Shown here piece by piece: positions 54,182 to 62,852 of a stretch of 64,000 nucleotides of DNA. Source of the stretch: Mycobacterium kubicae (lineage in GTDB: Bacteria; Actinomycetota; Actinomycetes; Mycobacteriales; Mycobacteriaceae); contig NZ_CP065047.1 in NCBI RefSeq assembly GCF_015689175.1, positions 2,914,001-2,978,000 on the forward strand, written 5' to 3'. A program made the position numbers and the translations under genes. Every line of letters begins with the position of its first letter. The stretch's first letter is position 1. The notes below the pieces were generated by a model that worked only from the letters and a program-made list of their open reading frames with translations, ran no database searches and was not told the DNA's origin.

Positions 54182-55186
54182 CTACGGCACCAGCACAACT
54201 TTGCCGACGTTCTCCCGCGCCGCCAGTATGCGATGCGACTCCGGCGCCTGCGCGAACGGCACGGCCGCATGGACCAAAGGGGCGACCGTACCGTCGTTCA
54301 GCGCGTCGGCCAGCGGCGTGATCCAGGGCTTGAGCGTGCCGCGGTCGTCCCAGAGCCGCAGCATGTTCAAGCCGATGACAGTCTTGGACTCCGAAAGCTG
54401 GTCGAGGAGGTTGAACCCGCGCAGCATGGCCAGGGCATGGGGGGCTGCTGTGCGCAGCGAGCGCTTTTCGCCCTGCTGCATATTCGAGATGCCGTAACCC
54501 ACCAGACGTCCACCCGGACGGAGCAGCTCATAGGACCGCCGCAGCGACGTGCCACCCAACGCATCAAGCACGACGTCGTAGGGGTCCAGGCCCTTCCACC
54601 AGCCGTCGCGCCGGTAATCGATCGCTCGGTCCACGCCCAGCTCGGTCAACTTGGCGTGCTTTCCCGGCGACGCGGTGCCGTGCACTTGGGCGCCGGCGGC
54701 CTTTGCGAATTGGATGGCGGCGATCCCGACACCTCCGGCAGCCGCATGCACCAGCACCCGCTCACCGGCGCGTAGCGAGCCGTAACCGTGCAACGCCGCC
54801 CATGCCGTCGCGTAGTTCACCGGGACTGCGGCGCCCTGCTCGAAGCTCATCGTGTCTGGGAGAGGCACCGAATCGGCCGCCGCAACGTTGACGATCTCGG
54901 CGTAGCCGCCGAATCTTGTTCCGGCGAGCACTCTTTGGCCGACGTAGTCTTGGTCGACCCCGTCTCCGACGGAATCCACCGTTCCCGCGACTTCGTAGCC
55001 CACCACGGCGGGCAGCTTGGGCGCGTCGGGGTAGAGCCCGACCCGGGCCAGGTGATCGGCGAAGTTGACCCCAGCAGCACGAACGATGATGCGCAGTTGG
55101 CCCGGCCCGGGCGGCGGCGGATCAGGGCGCTGTTGCACCTGAAGGACGGATGGGTCGCCGTGCTTGGTGATGACGACTGCACGCAT
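54182..55186 (-). CDS. fadB5: Quinone oxidoreductase-like FadB5
   Basis: The protein has 334 residues from ATG 55184-55186 (MRAVVITKHGDPSVLQV). It is a zinc-free medium-chain dehydrogenase of the quinone-reductase type: AGVNFADHLARVGLYPDAP, VGYEVAGTVDSVGDG, VLVHAAAGGVGIAAIQFAKAAGAQV and VVLDALGGTSLRRS. It likely reduces quinones or enones with NADPH. Length 334 is that of M. tuberculosis FadB5 (Rv1912c), so the old name is kept although it is not a beta-oxidation enzyme. Next to it lies the ArsR/SRPBCC pair, which may control it. Confidence 0.92.
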   Translation of the reverse strand: MRAVVITKHGDPSVLQVQQRPDPPPPGPGQLRIIVRAAGVNFADHLARVGLYPDAPKLPAVVGYEVAGTVDSVGDGVDQDYVGQRVLAGTRFGGYAEIVNVAAADSVPLPDTMSFEQGAAVPVNYATAWAALHGYGSLRAGERVLVHAAAGGVGIAAIQFAKAAGAQVHGTASPGKHAKLTELGVDRAIDYRRDGWWKGLDPYDVVLDALGGTSLRRSYELLRPGGRLVGYGISNMQQGEKRSLRTAAPHALAMLRGFNLLDQLSESKTVIGLNMLRLWDDRGTLKPWITPLADALNDGTVAPLVHAAVPFAQAPESHRILAARENVGKVVLVP

Positions 55187-55197
55187 GATTCCTCCTT

Positions 55198-55623
55198 TTA
55201 CTGCGGCTGACTTGCCGGTCCCGAAACCGCTGCAACAAGTTTGGGAAGAACAACGTCGCGCCAGCCGGGCGCCATTCGGGCGAAGGCGTCGGCCATCCTC
55301 TTGTCGTTCAGATCGAAACCGCTGTGCTCGAGAAACACTCGCGTGCCGTCACCTTCGGCCTCCAGGCGCCAGGTGAGAGTCCACGCCGCGGTGAAGGTGT
55401 ATACGAAGCGATTCGGCGCGTCCACCTCGACCACTGTGCACGGTTGCTTCCCGTAACCGGGCATATCCAAGGTGAATTGGTGACCGACGACCGCAGCCAC
55501 TTGGCCTTCGGCCCACCACATCCGCATCAACTCTGGTTCGGTCAAAAACCGCCACACCTTTTCCGGCGGAGCGGCTATGAATTGATCGACGCGGATGGTG
55601 GCGGGTGCGGACGTCTCGGTCAT
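55198..55623 (-). CDS. AHSA1/SRPBCC-domain protein
   Basis: The protein has 141 residues from ATG 55621-55623, in a 4-bp ATGA overlap with the ArsR stop. The AHSA1-like fold is visible: VDQFIAAPPEKVWRFLTEPELMRMWWAEGQ, YTFTAAWTLTWRLEAEGDGTRVFLEHSGFD and PGWRDVVLPKLVAAVSG. Such genes are very often paired with an ArsR regulator, as here. The ligand is unknown. The next gene fadB5 starts 12 bp downstream, so all three probably make one operon. Confidence 0.9.
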   Translation of the reverse strand: MTETSAPATIRVDQFIAAPPEKVWRFLTEPELMRMWWAEGQVAAVVGHQFTLDMPGYGKQPCTVVEVDAPNRFVYTFTAAWTLTWRLEAEGDGTRVFLEHSGFDLNDKRMADAFARMAPGWRDVVLPKLVAAVSGPASQPQ

Positions 55624-55946
55624 TCGAACTCCTCTGCTATCTCTGCGAGCGCCGTCAACCGTGCGCGCCAGAACTTTTCGAACGGATGCAACCATTCACC
55701 CAGCTCGGCCAACGGTTCGGCGGTCAGCCGGTAGATGCGTTTGCGGCCCTGCGGCTCGGCAGCCACCAGCCCGGCTTCACGTAACACCTGGAGGTGCTCG
55801 GCAACGGCTGGCCGGCTGAGCTCGAACCGTTCACTGAGTTCTCCCGCCGACAGCGGTTTGCACGTCAGGATCTCAAGCAGCCTGCGCCGCACCGGGTTCG
55901 CCAACGCAACAAAGATGCCGTCACTGACGCGGTCGGAGTCGGGCAC
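55620..55946 (-). CDS. ArsR/SmtB-type winged-helix regulator
   Basis: The protein has 108 residues from ATG 55944-55946. The HTH reads FVALANPVRRRLLEILTCKPLSAGELSERFELSRPAVAEHLQVLREAGLVAAEPQGRKRIYRL. No metal-binding ELCVCD cysteines are present, so it probably senses an organic ligand rather than a metal. It overlaps the AHSA1 gene start (ATGA). A 16-bp palindrome lies 12 bp upstream of its start (55959-55974), suggesting autorepression of the ArsR-AHSA1-fadB5 group. Confidence 0.92.
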   Translation of the reverse strand: MPDSDRVSDGIFVALANPVRRRLLEILTCKPLSAGELSERFELSRPAVAEHLQVLREAGLVAAEPQGRKRIYRLTAEPLAELGEWLHPFEKFWRARLTALAEIAEEFE

Positions 55947-55958
55947 GCCCGAATATAT

Positions 55959-55974
55959 GTCGGAAATTTCCGAC
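55959..55974. promoter_or_regulatory. Palindromic operator of the ArsR gene
   Basis: GTCGGAAATTTCCGAC is a perfect 16-bp palindrome, 12 bp upstream of the ArsR start codon. Its position and symmetry suit an autorepressor site for the dimeric ArsR protein encoded next to it. Confidence 0.7.
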
Positions 55975-55995
55975 GTGTCAACTAGCTCCGCTAGG

Positions 55996-56706
55996 TCACT
56001 TGCCGGCGAACCACGCCGTCACCACCGAGCGAGTCTCAGGCGGAGGCAGGCGGGGCTCACCGGACCCAAGCGAACCGACCTCGACGGTCCACAACGCCTT
56101 CGAGCGATCGATCGCCGAGGCCTTTCCATCCGGCCTGACCGGAACCAATACCGCCGGAGTCTCGTTTGGGCAGCCATAGGCCCCGACGAGCCCGTCGTCG
56201 CGGCCGCCCCAGGCGCCTCCGTTACGGAGCCGACATTGCGTGCCATCGTCGAGCAACAGCGCGAAGGGCGACGGCGTAGGCGGCGGCTGCACCCGCCCGA
56301 GCGGGGCAGTGGTAACCCGATGCAGGCCCTTCGCCCATGGGTCGTCGACACATAACAGTGTTCCGGGCGTCGACGGCCAACACACGTCAGCAGCGGCTGC
56401 ACTGGGCGCACACGAGTAGATGTCGGCCGCAACCGCGGCCGGCGACGCAACGCAGCCGAAGACATCAGCGGCGTTGACCGGAGCCGAGACCAGCTCCTGG
56501 TAGCCGTTGGCCGGTTTGCCCGTCCCGTCGACGGCGACCACCGTGATGATTTGCGTGCCCTTCGGAGCGGTCGTTGAGCTCGACGTTGGCGGCGCGACGA
56601 CCGCAGTGCCCGGCATCCGGTAATGCAGGAAGGACCACGTCGTTGCCAGAATGACGAGGAGCACACCGACCGCCAGGCCGACCCATCGCCAGGATCTACG
56701 CGCCAT
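55996..56706 (-). CDS. Membrane-anchored protein of unknown function
   Basis: The protein has 236 residues from ATG 56704-56706. Residues about 8-28 form one membrane helix (VGLAVGVLLVILATTWSFLH); the remainder faces outside, with a Ser/Thr-rich spacer (SSSTTAPKG) and a domain holding several Cys (VFGCVAS, IYSCAPS, DVCWPS, LLCVDD, TQCRLR, YGCPNE), consistent with disulfides. I do not recognise a family. It lies divergent from the MBL-fold gene (48 bp). Possibly a cell-envelope protein. Confidence 0.75.
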   Translation of the reverse strand: MARRSWRWVGLAVGVLLVILATTWSFLHYRMPGTAVVAPPTSSSTTAPKGTQIITVVAVDGTGKPANGYQELVSAPVNAADVFGCVASPAAVAADIYSCAPSAAAADVCWPSTPGTLLCVDDPWAKGLHRVTTAPLGRVQPPPTPSPFALLLDDGTQCRLRNGGAWGGRDDGLVGAYGCPNETPAVLVPVRPDGKASAIDRSKALWTVEVGSLGSGEPRLPPPETRSVVTAWFAGK

Positions 56707-56754
56707 GGCCGAATCGTACTGACCGGTTCAAGCGGTGCGGATAGGTTTTCCCGT

Positions 56755-57477
56755 GTGCATTTCCAGTGGGAGCAGCTGGCCGACGGCGTTCACCGGTGTC
56801 GGCTGGCGTTCTGCGACGTCACGATCGGGTTGGTGTGGGGGAGCACCGGAGTGCTGTTGATCGATACCGGCACCACGCTCACCGAGGCCGCCGCGATCGA
56901 CGCCGATGTTCGCCAGCTTGCCGGGCGTGCGGTCACACATGTTGTGTTGACGCACAAGCACTTCGATCACGTCCTGGGCAGTTCGCACTTTATCGGAGCC
57001 GAAACCTACTGCGCGCCAGAGGTTTCCGAGTGTCTGAGGTCGAGTAAGGCTGAGCTGCGTGCCGACGCCTTGAGCTACGGCGCGGATGCGGCCGAAGTCG
57101 ACCGCGCCGTCGCGGCTCTGCAGCCACCGCGGCACAGCGTGTACGACGCCATCGTCGACCTCGGGGAGCGCAGCGTCCGGGTGACCCATCTGGGTGGCGG
57201 TCACACCAGGTCTGACTTGGTCGTGGTGGTCCCCGCCCGTCGTGCCGGGGCAGGACCCACGGTGGTGTTCACCGGGGATCTCGTCGAGGAGTCCGCCACC
57301 CCCTCCATCGACGAGGACAGCGATCTGGCGGCTTGGCCGATAACGCTCGATCGGCTCGTGGCTACCGGTGGGGCACAGGCGGTCTACGTCCCAGGCCACG
57401 GGCGCGTAGTCGACACGAGATTCATTCGTTCCCAGCAGGATTGGCTGGCACGCCGCGCACGGCAGGCGCACGGCTGA
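56755..57477 (+). CDS. Metallo-beta-lactamase-fold hydrolase (Rv1913-like)
   Basis: The protein has 240 residues from GTG 56755. The MBL signature HxHxDH is present as LTHKHFDHVLGSSHF, with later metal ligands in TGDLVEES-type GDL and VPGHGRVV. It binds two metal ions and probably hydrolyses a lactone, thioester or beta-lactam; the substrate is unknown. Length and place fit Rv1913 (about 250). No signal peptide is evident. It lies 122 bp before aceA, read in the same direction. Confidence 0.9.
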   Translation: MHFQWEQLADGVHRCRLAFCDVTIGLVWGSTGVLLIDTGTTLTEAAAIDADVRQLAGRAVTHVVLTHKHFDHVLGSSHFIGAETYCAPEVSECLRSSKAELRADALSYGADAAEVDRAVAALQPPRHSVYDAIVDLGERSVRVTHLGGGHTRSDLVVVVPARRAGAGPTVVFTGDLVEESATPSIDEDSDLAAWPITLDRLVATGGAQAVYVPGHGRVVDTRFIRSQQDWLARRARQAHG

Positions 57478-57525
57478 CCTTTGACCGGAACACCAGGCTG
57501 CGCTGGACAAATACGGGGTCGATGG

Positions 57526-57541
57526 GGTGATTTAGCTCACT
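57526..57541. promoter_or_regulatory. CRP-like site upstream of aceA
   Basis: GGTGATTTAGCTCACT contains the CRP core GTGA-N6-TCAC (mycobacterial consensus TGTGA-N6-TCACA). It lies about 59 bp upstream of the aceA ATG. Position suits cAMP-CRP (Rv3676-type) regulation of the glyoxylate shunt; unproven. Confidence 0.6.
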
Positions 57542-57599
57542 CGATCGGGGCTACACTCTGTCCGTCAGGGGAATCGGGGCGAAATAGGAGCGTAGGGCC

Positions 57600-59900
57600 A
57601 TGGCCATCGCCGAAACGGACACTGAGGTCCAAACACCCATCCAACAGAAATTTCAGCAGGACATAGCCGCCACGCAGCAGTACTTCGACAGTCCGCGGTT
57701 CGACGGAATCATCCGGCTCTATACCGCCCGGCAAGTGGTCGAACAGCGCGGCACGATCCCCAACGACTACACGGTGGCGCGTGAGGCGGCGGGCCCGTTC
57801 TATGACCGGCTGCGCGAATTGTTCGCGGCCGGCAAGAGCGTCACCACCTTCGGGCCCTATTCACCGGGGCAGGCCGTGACGATGAAGCGCATGGGCATCG
57901 AGGCCATCTATCTGGGCGGGTGGGCCACCTCAGCTAAGGGCTCCACCAACGAAGACCCGGGCCCCGACCTGGCCAGTTACCCACTGAGCCAGGTGCCTGA
58001 CGATGCTGCGGTGCTGGTGCGCGCACTACTGACCGCCGACCGTAACCAGGAGTATCAGCGGCTGCACATGAGCGAACGGCAGCGTGCCCTGGTGCCGAGC
58101 TACGACTTCCGGCCGTTCATCATCGCCGATGCCGACACGGGCCACGGCGGTGATCCGCACGTGCGCAATCTCGTTCGACGCTTCGTCGAAATCGGCGTGC
58201 CGGGTTACCACATCGAAGACCAGCGTCCGGGCACCAAGAAGTGTGGCCACCAGGGCGGCAAGGTGCTGGTGCCCTCCGACGAACAGATCAAGCGTCTCAA
58301 CGCCGCCCGTTTCCAGCTCGATGTGATGCGGGTGCCAGGCATCATTGTGGCCCGTACCGATGCGGAGGCGGCCAACCTGCTCGACAGCCGCGCCGACGAG
58401 CGTGACCAGCCTTTCCTGCTCGGGGCCACCAACCTCGACATCCCGTCCTACAAATCGTGCTTCCTGGCGATGATGCGCCGGTTCTACGAGTTGGGTGTCA
58501 AAGAACTCAACGGGCACATGCTCTACGCGATGGCCGAAGACGAGTACGCCGGCGCCAACGCGTGGCTCGAGCGTCAAGGACTGATGGGCGTGATTTCCGA
58601 CGCGGTCAATTCGTGGCGGGACAACGGCCAGGAGAACATCGACGATTTCTATGACCAGGTGGAGTCACGCTTCGTGGCCGCGTGGGAGGACGACGCCGGG
58701 TTGATGACTTACGGCGAGGCCGTGGCCGATGTGCTCGCCTTCGGGGAAAGCGAAGGCGAACCCGTCGGCATGACCGCCGACCAGTGGCGGGAATTCGCCA
58801 GCCGAGCCTCGTTGTTCTCCGCCCGTCAGAAAGCGAAGCAGATGGGCGTCGATCCTGGTTGGGACTGCGAGTTGGCAAAGACTCCGGAAGGTTATTATCA
58901 GATCCGCGGCGGGATTCCGTACGCGATCGCCAAGTCGTTGGCTGTGGCGCCTTTCGCCGACATTCTCTGGATGGAGACCAAGACCGCCGATCTGGCCGAC
59001 GCCCGCCAGTTCGCCGAGGCGATCCACGCGGAGTTCCCGGAGAAGATGCTGGCTTACAACCTCTCACCCTCCTTCAACTGGGACACCACCGGCATGACCG
59101 ACGAGGAAATGCGGCAATTCCCAGCAGAATTGGGGAAGATGGGCTTCGTCTTCAACTTCATCACCTACGGCGGGCACCAGATTGACGGCGTTGCCGCCGA
59201 GGAATTCGCCGGATCACTGCGGCAGGACGGCATGCTCGCCCTGGCTCGCCTGCAACGCAAGATGCGCCTGGTCGAATCGCCCTATCGCACGCCGCAAACT
59301 TTGGTCGGAGGGCCACGCAGCGATGCGGCCCTGGCGGCTTCGTCTGGCCGGACGGCGACCACCAAAGCGATGGGCAAAGGCTCAACTCAGCACCAGCACC
59401 TGGTGCAGACCGAGGTGCCCAAGAAGTTGCTGGAAGAGTGGCTGGCGTTGTGGAGTGAGTACTACCAGCTGGGCGAGAAACTCTCCGTGCAGCTACGGCC
59501 TCGCCGCCCCGGCTCCGATGTGCTCGAGCTCGGGATTCACGGTGCTAACGGTGAGCAGCTGGCCAATGTGGTCGTCGACCCCATCAAGGACCGGCACGGG
59601 CGCAGCATCCTGCAGGTGCGCGATCAAAACACCTTTGCCGAGAAGTTGCGGCAGAAGCGGCTGATGACCCTGATCCACCTGTGGCTGGTACATCGGTTCA
59701 AGGCTGACGCGGTCTATTACGTCTCTCCGACGGAAGACAATCTGTATCAGACCTCGAAGATGAAGTCCCACGGGATTTTCAGCGAGGTCTACCAGGAGGT
59801 CGGCGAGATCATCGTCGCCGAGGTGAACCGCCCGAGGATCGCCGAGCTGCTGGCCCCTGACCGTGTGGCGCTGCGGCGGTTGATCACCAAGGAAGACTGA
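57600..59900 (+). CDS. aceA: Isocitrate lyase, long form (ICL2 type), intact
   Basis: The protein has 766 residues from ATG 57600. The active-site KKCGHQGGK (catalytic Cys) occurs around residue 214, with [13 protein letters not shown] and the C-terminal [13 protein letters not shown] [14 protein letters not shown]. It is the long ICL2 form: a core lyase domain plus a C-terminal extension. In M. tuberculosis H37Rv this gene is split into Rv1915 and Rv1916; here it is one open frame. It cleaves isocitrate to glyoxylate and succinate, and methylisocitrate in propionate use. A CRP-like site lies upstream. Confidence 0.97.
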   Translation: MAIAETDTEVQTPIQQKFQQDIAATQQYFDSPRFDGIIRLYTARQVVEQRGTIPNDYTVAREAAGPFYDRLRELFAAGKSVTTFGPYSPGQAVTMKRMGIEAIYLGGWATSAKGSTNEDPGPDLASYPLSQVPDDAAVLVRALLTADRNQEYQRLHMSERQRALVPSYDFRPFIIADADTGHGGDPHVRNLVRRFVEIGVPGYHIEDQRPGTKKCGHQGGKVLVPSDEQIKRLNAARFQLDVMRVPGIIVARTDAEAANLLDSRADERDQPFLLGATNLDIPSYKSCFLAMMRRFYELGVKELNGHMLYAMAEDEYAGANAWLERQGLMGVISDAVNSWRDNGQENIDDFYDQVESRFVAAWEDDAGLMTYGEAVADVLAFGESEGEPVGMTADQWREFASRASLFSARQKAKQMGVDPGWDCELAKTPEGYYQIRGGIPYAIAKSLAVAPFADILWMETKTADLADARQFAEAIHAEFPEKMLAYNLSPSFNWDTTGMTDEEMRQFPAELGKMGFVFNFITYGGHQIDGVAAEEFAGSLRQDGMLALARLQRKMRLVESPYRTPQTLVGGPRSDAALAASSGRTATTKAMGKGSTQHQHLVQTEVPKKLLEEWLALWSEYYQLGEKLSVQLRPRRPGSDVLELGIHGANGEQLANVVVDPIKDRHGRSILQVRDQNTFAEKLRQKRLMTLIHLWLVHRFKADAVYYVSPTEDNLYQTSKMKSHGIFSEVYQEVGEIIVAEVNRPRIAELLAPDRVALRRLITKED

Positions 59901-59919
59901 CTTTTACAGCGTCGCGCTC

Positions 59920-60096
59920 TTAGAAGAACAGCCCCGATAGGTTGTGGCCGAAGTTGGCCAAGCCGGAAACCAGGCTCTCCGCCGTGAACGGCAGGACGCC
60001 GGTGTTGGCGAACCCGGAGACTCCGCTGCCCAGGTTCGAGAACCCGGACAGGAGTCGGCCGTTTGCAACGCGGCGAAGTCGTTGGGTAGCAACAGA
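59920..60096 (-). pseudogene. PPE-MPTR gene remnant (3' end only)
   Basis: The only open part is 58 codons ending in TAA at 59920-59922. The C-terminal piece SGFSNLGSGVSGFANTG...SGLANFGHNLSGLFF shows the Asn-Xaa-Gly repeat and the LSGLFF end typical of PPE-MPTR proteins. An in-frame TAG (60097-60099) and no N-terminal PPE domain mean that this is a relic. M. tuberculosis has ppe34 (Rv1917c) at this place, so the relic is the eroded homologue. Confidence 0.8.
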
Positions 60097-60521
60097 CTAA
60101 ATGGTGGACCGAAATCCCATTCGCGTGAATGAGGGCCGTTGATGACCGGAATTGACGAGGGTGCATGCCCGGTGTGGAGAACGAGCCGGTGGTAGCTAAC
60201 TAATCTCAGAATGCTTTACGGAATCCGAGCGCGTGATCAGCGGCCAACGTCAACATCTTTCCTCCGCTGCGCGGCGGGTACGTCCATGTGGCGCAACGGT
60301 TTAGGCGCGCCGCACGACCCGTGTGGTATAGCGGCAAGAGTCCAAACATTGACTAAGCCCGGAGCGCATAGAATCGCGTCAGGTTTGTGTCGCCGAGCAC
60401 CCGCGAATCAGAGCGCGCAATGAAATTGCCATGCCTCTTTGATAACGGACTCGCCAGGAGCCGAAGTCGACTCCTGGTCGTTTCCTCCGACGTGCGACCG
60501 GGTATGGGAGGGGGAGACACC
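60097..60521. other. Intergenic region between PPE relic and Gly-rich lipoprotein
   Basis: No gene or RNA is recognised. It may contain eroded PPE sequence and the promoter of the lipoprotein. A strong ribosome site (GGGAGGGGGAGA) at its end serves the GTG start at 60522. Confidence 0.5.
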
Positions 60522-60980
60522 GTGCGACGTCCAGTGAGATTGGTGAATCTGATGAGATCTGAAGCCAGGACAACCTTCGCGCTTCTGGGTGGCGGCGCCA
60601 TGCTTGTCATGGCCGTCGCTTGTGGCGGCGGCGACAAGGGTCCCAGCAGCAGCAGCACGACCCCGACGACGACTACAACCACTCAAACCGCACCCTCGAG
60701 CGTGGCACCGTCCGAGACCGCGCCAGGTACCGGCGGGGGTGGCGGTGTGCCCGGCGGTCCGACCGGTGGCGGTGGACCCGGTGGTGGGGGCGGCGGCGTG
60801 CCCGGTGGTCCGACCGGTGGCGGCGGACCCGGTGGTGGGGGCGGCGGCGTGCCCGGTGGTCCGACCGGCGGCGGCGGACCCGGCGGCGGAGGCGGCCAGA
60901 TTCCGGGCGTCGGTGGCGGTGGTGGCGGACCCGGCGGCGGCGGTGGCTGCGTCGGCAATATCTGCGGCAGCATCCCGTGA
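60522..60980 (+). CDS. Glycine-rich repeat lipoprotein
   Basis: The protein has 152 residues using GTG 60522 after GGGAGGGGGAGACACC. A signal peptide with lipobox AVAC lies near residue 34 (LLGGGAMLVMAVACGGG). Then follow a Thr/Ser-rich spacer and a glycine-rich region with three 17-residue repeats (VPGGPTGGGGPGGGGGG) and a CVGNICGSIP end whose two Cys may bridge. It is probably an envelope lipoprotein with a flexible low-complexity stalk. Function unknown. A terminator hairpin follows at 61015-61052. Confidence 0.78.
   Translation: MRRPVRLVNLMRSEARTTFALLGGGAMLVMAVACGGGDKGPSSSSTTPTTTTTTQTAPSSVAPSETAPGTGGGGGVPGGPTGGGGPGGGGGGVPGGPTGGGGPGGGGGGVPGGPTGGGGPGGGGGQIPGVGGGGGGPGGGGGCVGNICGSIP
60747..60899 (+). 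repeat. Three tandem 51-bp coding repeats
   Basis: Units start at 60747, 60798 and 60849, each encoding VPGGPTGGGGPGGGGGG. They are nearly identical at DNA level, so copy number should vary readily between strains. Confidence 0.85.
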
Positions 60981-61014
60981 TTGCGCGGGGTCACTGACTC
61001 GAACGAACCTCCGA

Positions 61015-61052
61015 AGCCGGTGGGGCCAGGGCTTGGGCTGGTCCCACCGGCT
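61015..61052 (+). terminator. Hairpin terminator after the Gly-rich lipoprotein
   Basis: AGCCGGTGGGGCCAG (61015-61029) pairs with CTGGTCCCACCGGCT (61038-61052) at 14 of 15 positions with an 8-base loop. It lies 34 bp beyond the stop at 60980 and before the LLM gene at 61121. Confidence 0.78.
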
Positions 61053-61120
61053 ACGGCTGTTTGACCTAGAAGCAGTTCTCAGGGGTTAAGGTCGGTCAAG
61101 CCGATCGCAAGGAGCCCCGC

Positions 61121-62290
61121 ATGGCCAAGCTGAGGTTCGGATATTTCATCGCTCCGTTTCATCGTGCCGGCACCAACCCGACGTTGGCCTTGCAACGAGA
61201 CCTCGAGTTCGTCGAACATCTGGACGCGTTGGGGTTCGACGAAGTGTGGCTTGGTGAGCATCACTCGGCGGGCAGTGAAATCATCAGTTCGCCGGAAATC
61301 TTCATTGCAGCGGCAGCGGAGCGGGCCAAGCGCATCAGGTTCGGCACCGGCGTCATCTCGCTGTCGTACCACAACCCGCTGTGGGTGGCCGACCGGCTGA
61401 TGTTGCTCGACCACCTGACCCATGGCCGCATCATCGGTGGCGTGGGTCCCGGGTCGCTGCCCACCGACTCGGCGATGATCGGACTCACTCCCACCGACAC
61501 CCGTGAGCTGTTGGAAACCAACCTCGATATCGTCGTGCGCTTGCTGGCAGGAGAGACGGTGAGCGCTAAGACGCCCACCCATCAACTTTTCGACGCCCAG
61601 TTGCAGCTCGCCCCGTATAGCGATGGTGGAATCCCGTTGGCTGTCGCCGGTGTCGCCTCGCCGACCGGAGCACGACTAGCCGGCAAGCATGGCATCGGCC
61701 TGCTTTCCATCGGGGCAACGTTGGTCATCGAAGGCTTCGACGCGCTCGCCTATCACTGGAACATCGTCGAAGAGCGCGCGGCAGCGTTCGGCACGCAGGT
61801 CGACCGCAAGGACTGGACGTTGGTCGGGCCATTCCATATCGCCGAGACCGACGCCCAAGCGCGTGCCGACGTAAAGTTCGGCATCGCACCGTGGTTCAAC
61901 TACTTCCAGAAGGTGGCGGCCTTTCCCCAGATGACGATGCCCGGTGACCAGCTCGACGACATGATCGACGTCATCAACGAAAACGGCGCGGGTGTGATCG
62001 GTACGCCCGAACGGGCGCGCGCCCAGGTGCAGCGACTGTGGGATCAATCCGGCGGGTTCGGCTGCATGCTGCAGATGGGCCATGAATGGGCCAACCCGGC
62101 GGCCACCAAACGATCCGCCGAACTGTTCGCCGCCGAAGTGATGCCGCACTTTCAAGGATTGGCGCAGCCGACGCTGGACGCGGCTGCGCGTGCCGGCCAG
62201 GCGCGCGACCAGCTGGCGCAGACCCAGTTGCAGGCCATCGAGCACATGACCAAGAAGTACCAGGACGAACTCGGTTCGCGGGACTCATAG
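61121..62290 (+). CDS. LLM-class (luciferase-like) flavin monooxygenase
   Basis: The protein has 389 residues from ATG 61121, behind AAGGAG. The bacterial-luciferase fold is visible: MAKLRFGYFIAPFHRAGTNPT, FDEVWLGEHHSAGSEIISSPEIFIAAAAERAKRIRFGTGVISLSYHNPLWVADRLMLLDHLTHGRIIGGVGPGS. The HH in GEHHSAG and the SYHNP loop mark the limonene-monooxygenase-like subgroup. It uses reduced FMN or F420 and oxygen to oxidise a hydrophobic compound. Substrate not known. It is followed by a small Gln-rich protein gene (55 bp). Confidence 0.9.
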   Translation: MAKLRFGYFIAPFHRAGTNPTLALQRDLEFVEHLDALGFDEVWLGEHHSAGSEIISSPEIFIAAAAERAKRIRFGTGVISLSYHNPLWVADRLMLLDHLTHGRIIGGVGPGSLPTDSAMIGLTPTDTRELLETNLDIVVRLLAGETVSAKTPTHQLFDAQLQLAPYSDGGIPLAVAGVASPTGARLAGKHGIGLLSIGATLVIEGFDALAYHWNIVEERAAAFGTQVDRKDWTLVGPFHIAETDAQARADVKFGIAPWFNYFQKVAAFPQMTMPGDQLDDMIDVINENGAGVIGTPERARAQVQRLWDQSGGFGCMLQMGHEWANPAATKRSAELFAAEVMPHFQGLAQPTLDAAARAGQARDQLAQTQLQAIEHMTKKYQDELGSRDS

Positions 62291-62345
62291 CGTTGCTACA
62301 GCTGCCACCCAGCGCGGCGCTAACAACCGGATGCAAACCGGATAG

Positions 62346-62702
62346 ATGAGCACCCAATCACTGCGCGACCACGCCCGCCGATTCGATCTCACGCATCTCC
62401 TCCTTGCAGCGATCGCAGCCGCAACGCTGATCGCGCTGTGCCACGGCACGCATGCCGGCAGCACCGCTGTGCAAGCCGTCCGACTGACCGACACTACGAT
62501 CTCCCAGGCACCGCCCAATCTGCTCGGCGGCGGATTGGCCACCGATGACGGCGACGATCAGGCCCAGCAGCAAGCGCAAATAGCCCTGGAACAGATGCAG
62601 CAGGCCGAACAACAGGCAGAAGAGCAGAACGAGTTGGCCACCCAAGAGGCCCAACAGGCCGAACAACAGGGTCTGGAAGTCGAACAACAAGCCGGCCAGT
62701 AG
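62346..62702 (+). CDS. Small exported or anchored Gln-rich coiled-coil protein
   Basis: The protein has 118 residues from ATG 62346. Residues about 17-38 are hydrophobic (LTHLLLAAIAAATLIALCHGTHAG), either a signal peptide or an anchor. From about residue 72 the chain is almost all Gln/Glu/Ala (QAQQQAQIALEQMQQAEQQAEEQNELATQEAQQAEQ), a likely coiled coil. No known domain. It may be an envelope structural protein. Its repeat-like codons (CAGCAG/GAACAA) may be prone to length change. Confidence 0.72.
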   Translation: MSTQSLRDHARRFDLTHLLLAAIAAATLIALCHGTHAGSTAVQAVRLTDTTISQAPPNLLGGGLATDDGDDQAQQQAQIALEQMQQAEQQAEEQNELATQEAQQAEQQGLEVEQQAGQ

Positions 62703-62852
62703 CCGCAGCGGCCCGCCATCGGCTGAAGGCTAGCTCGATGCGCGCCCGGCCACCTTCACCAGTTGGCGCGCACGGAATCCGGGATGTGCACCTCTCCGGC
62801 TAGGTAGTCCGGTTCCGAGGCCATCCCGATCGATGGCCTAATCAATTGCTGG

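Noticed and set aside
60285..60345. tRNA-like stretch with D-arm-like GTGGCGCAACGGTTTAGGCG and GGTATAGCGGCAAGAG
   Set aside because: No T-arm (GGTTCGAATCC type), no acceptor pairing and no anticodon stem could be formed, so it is not called as RNA.
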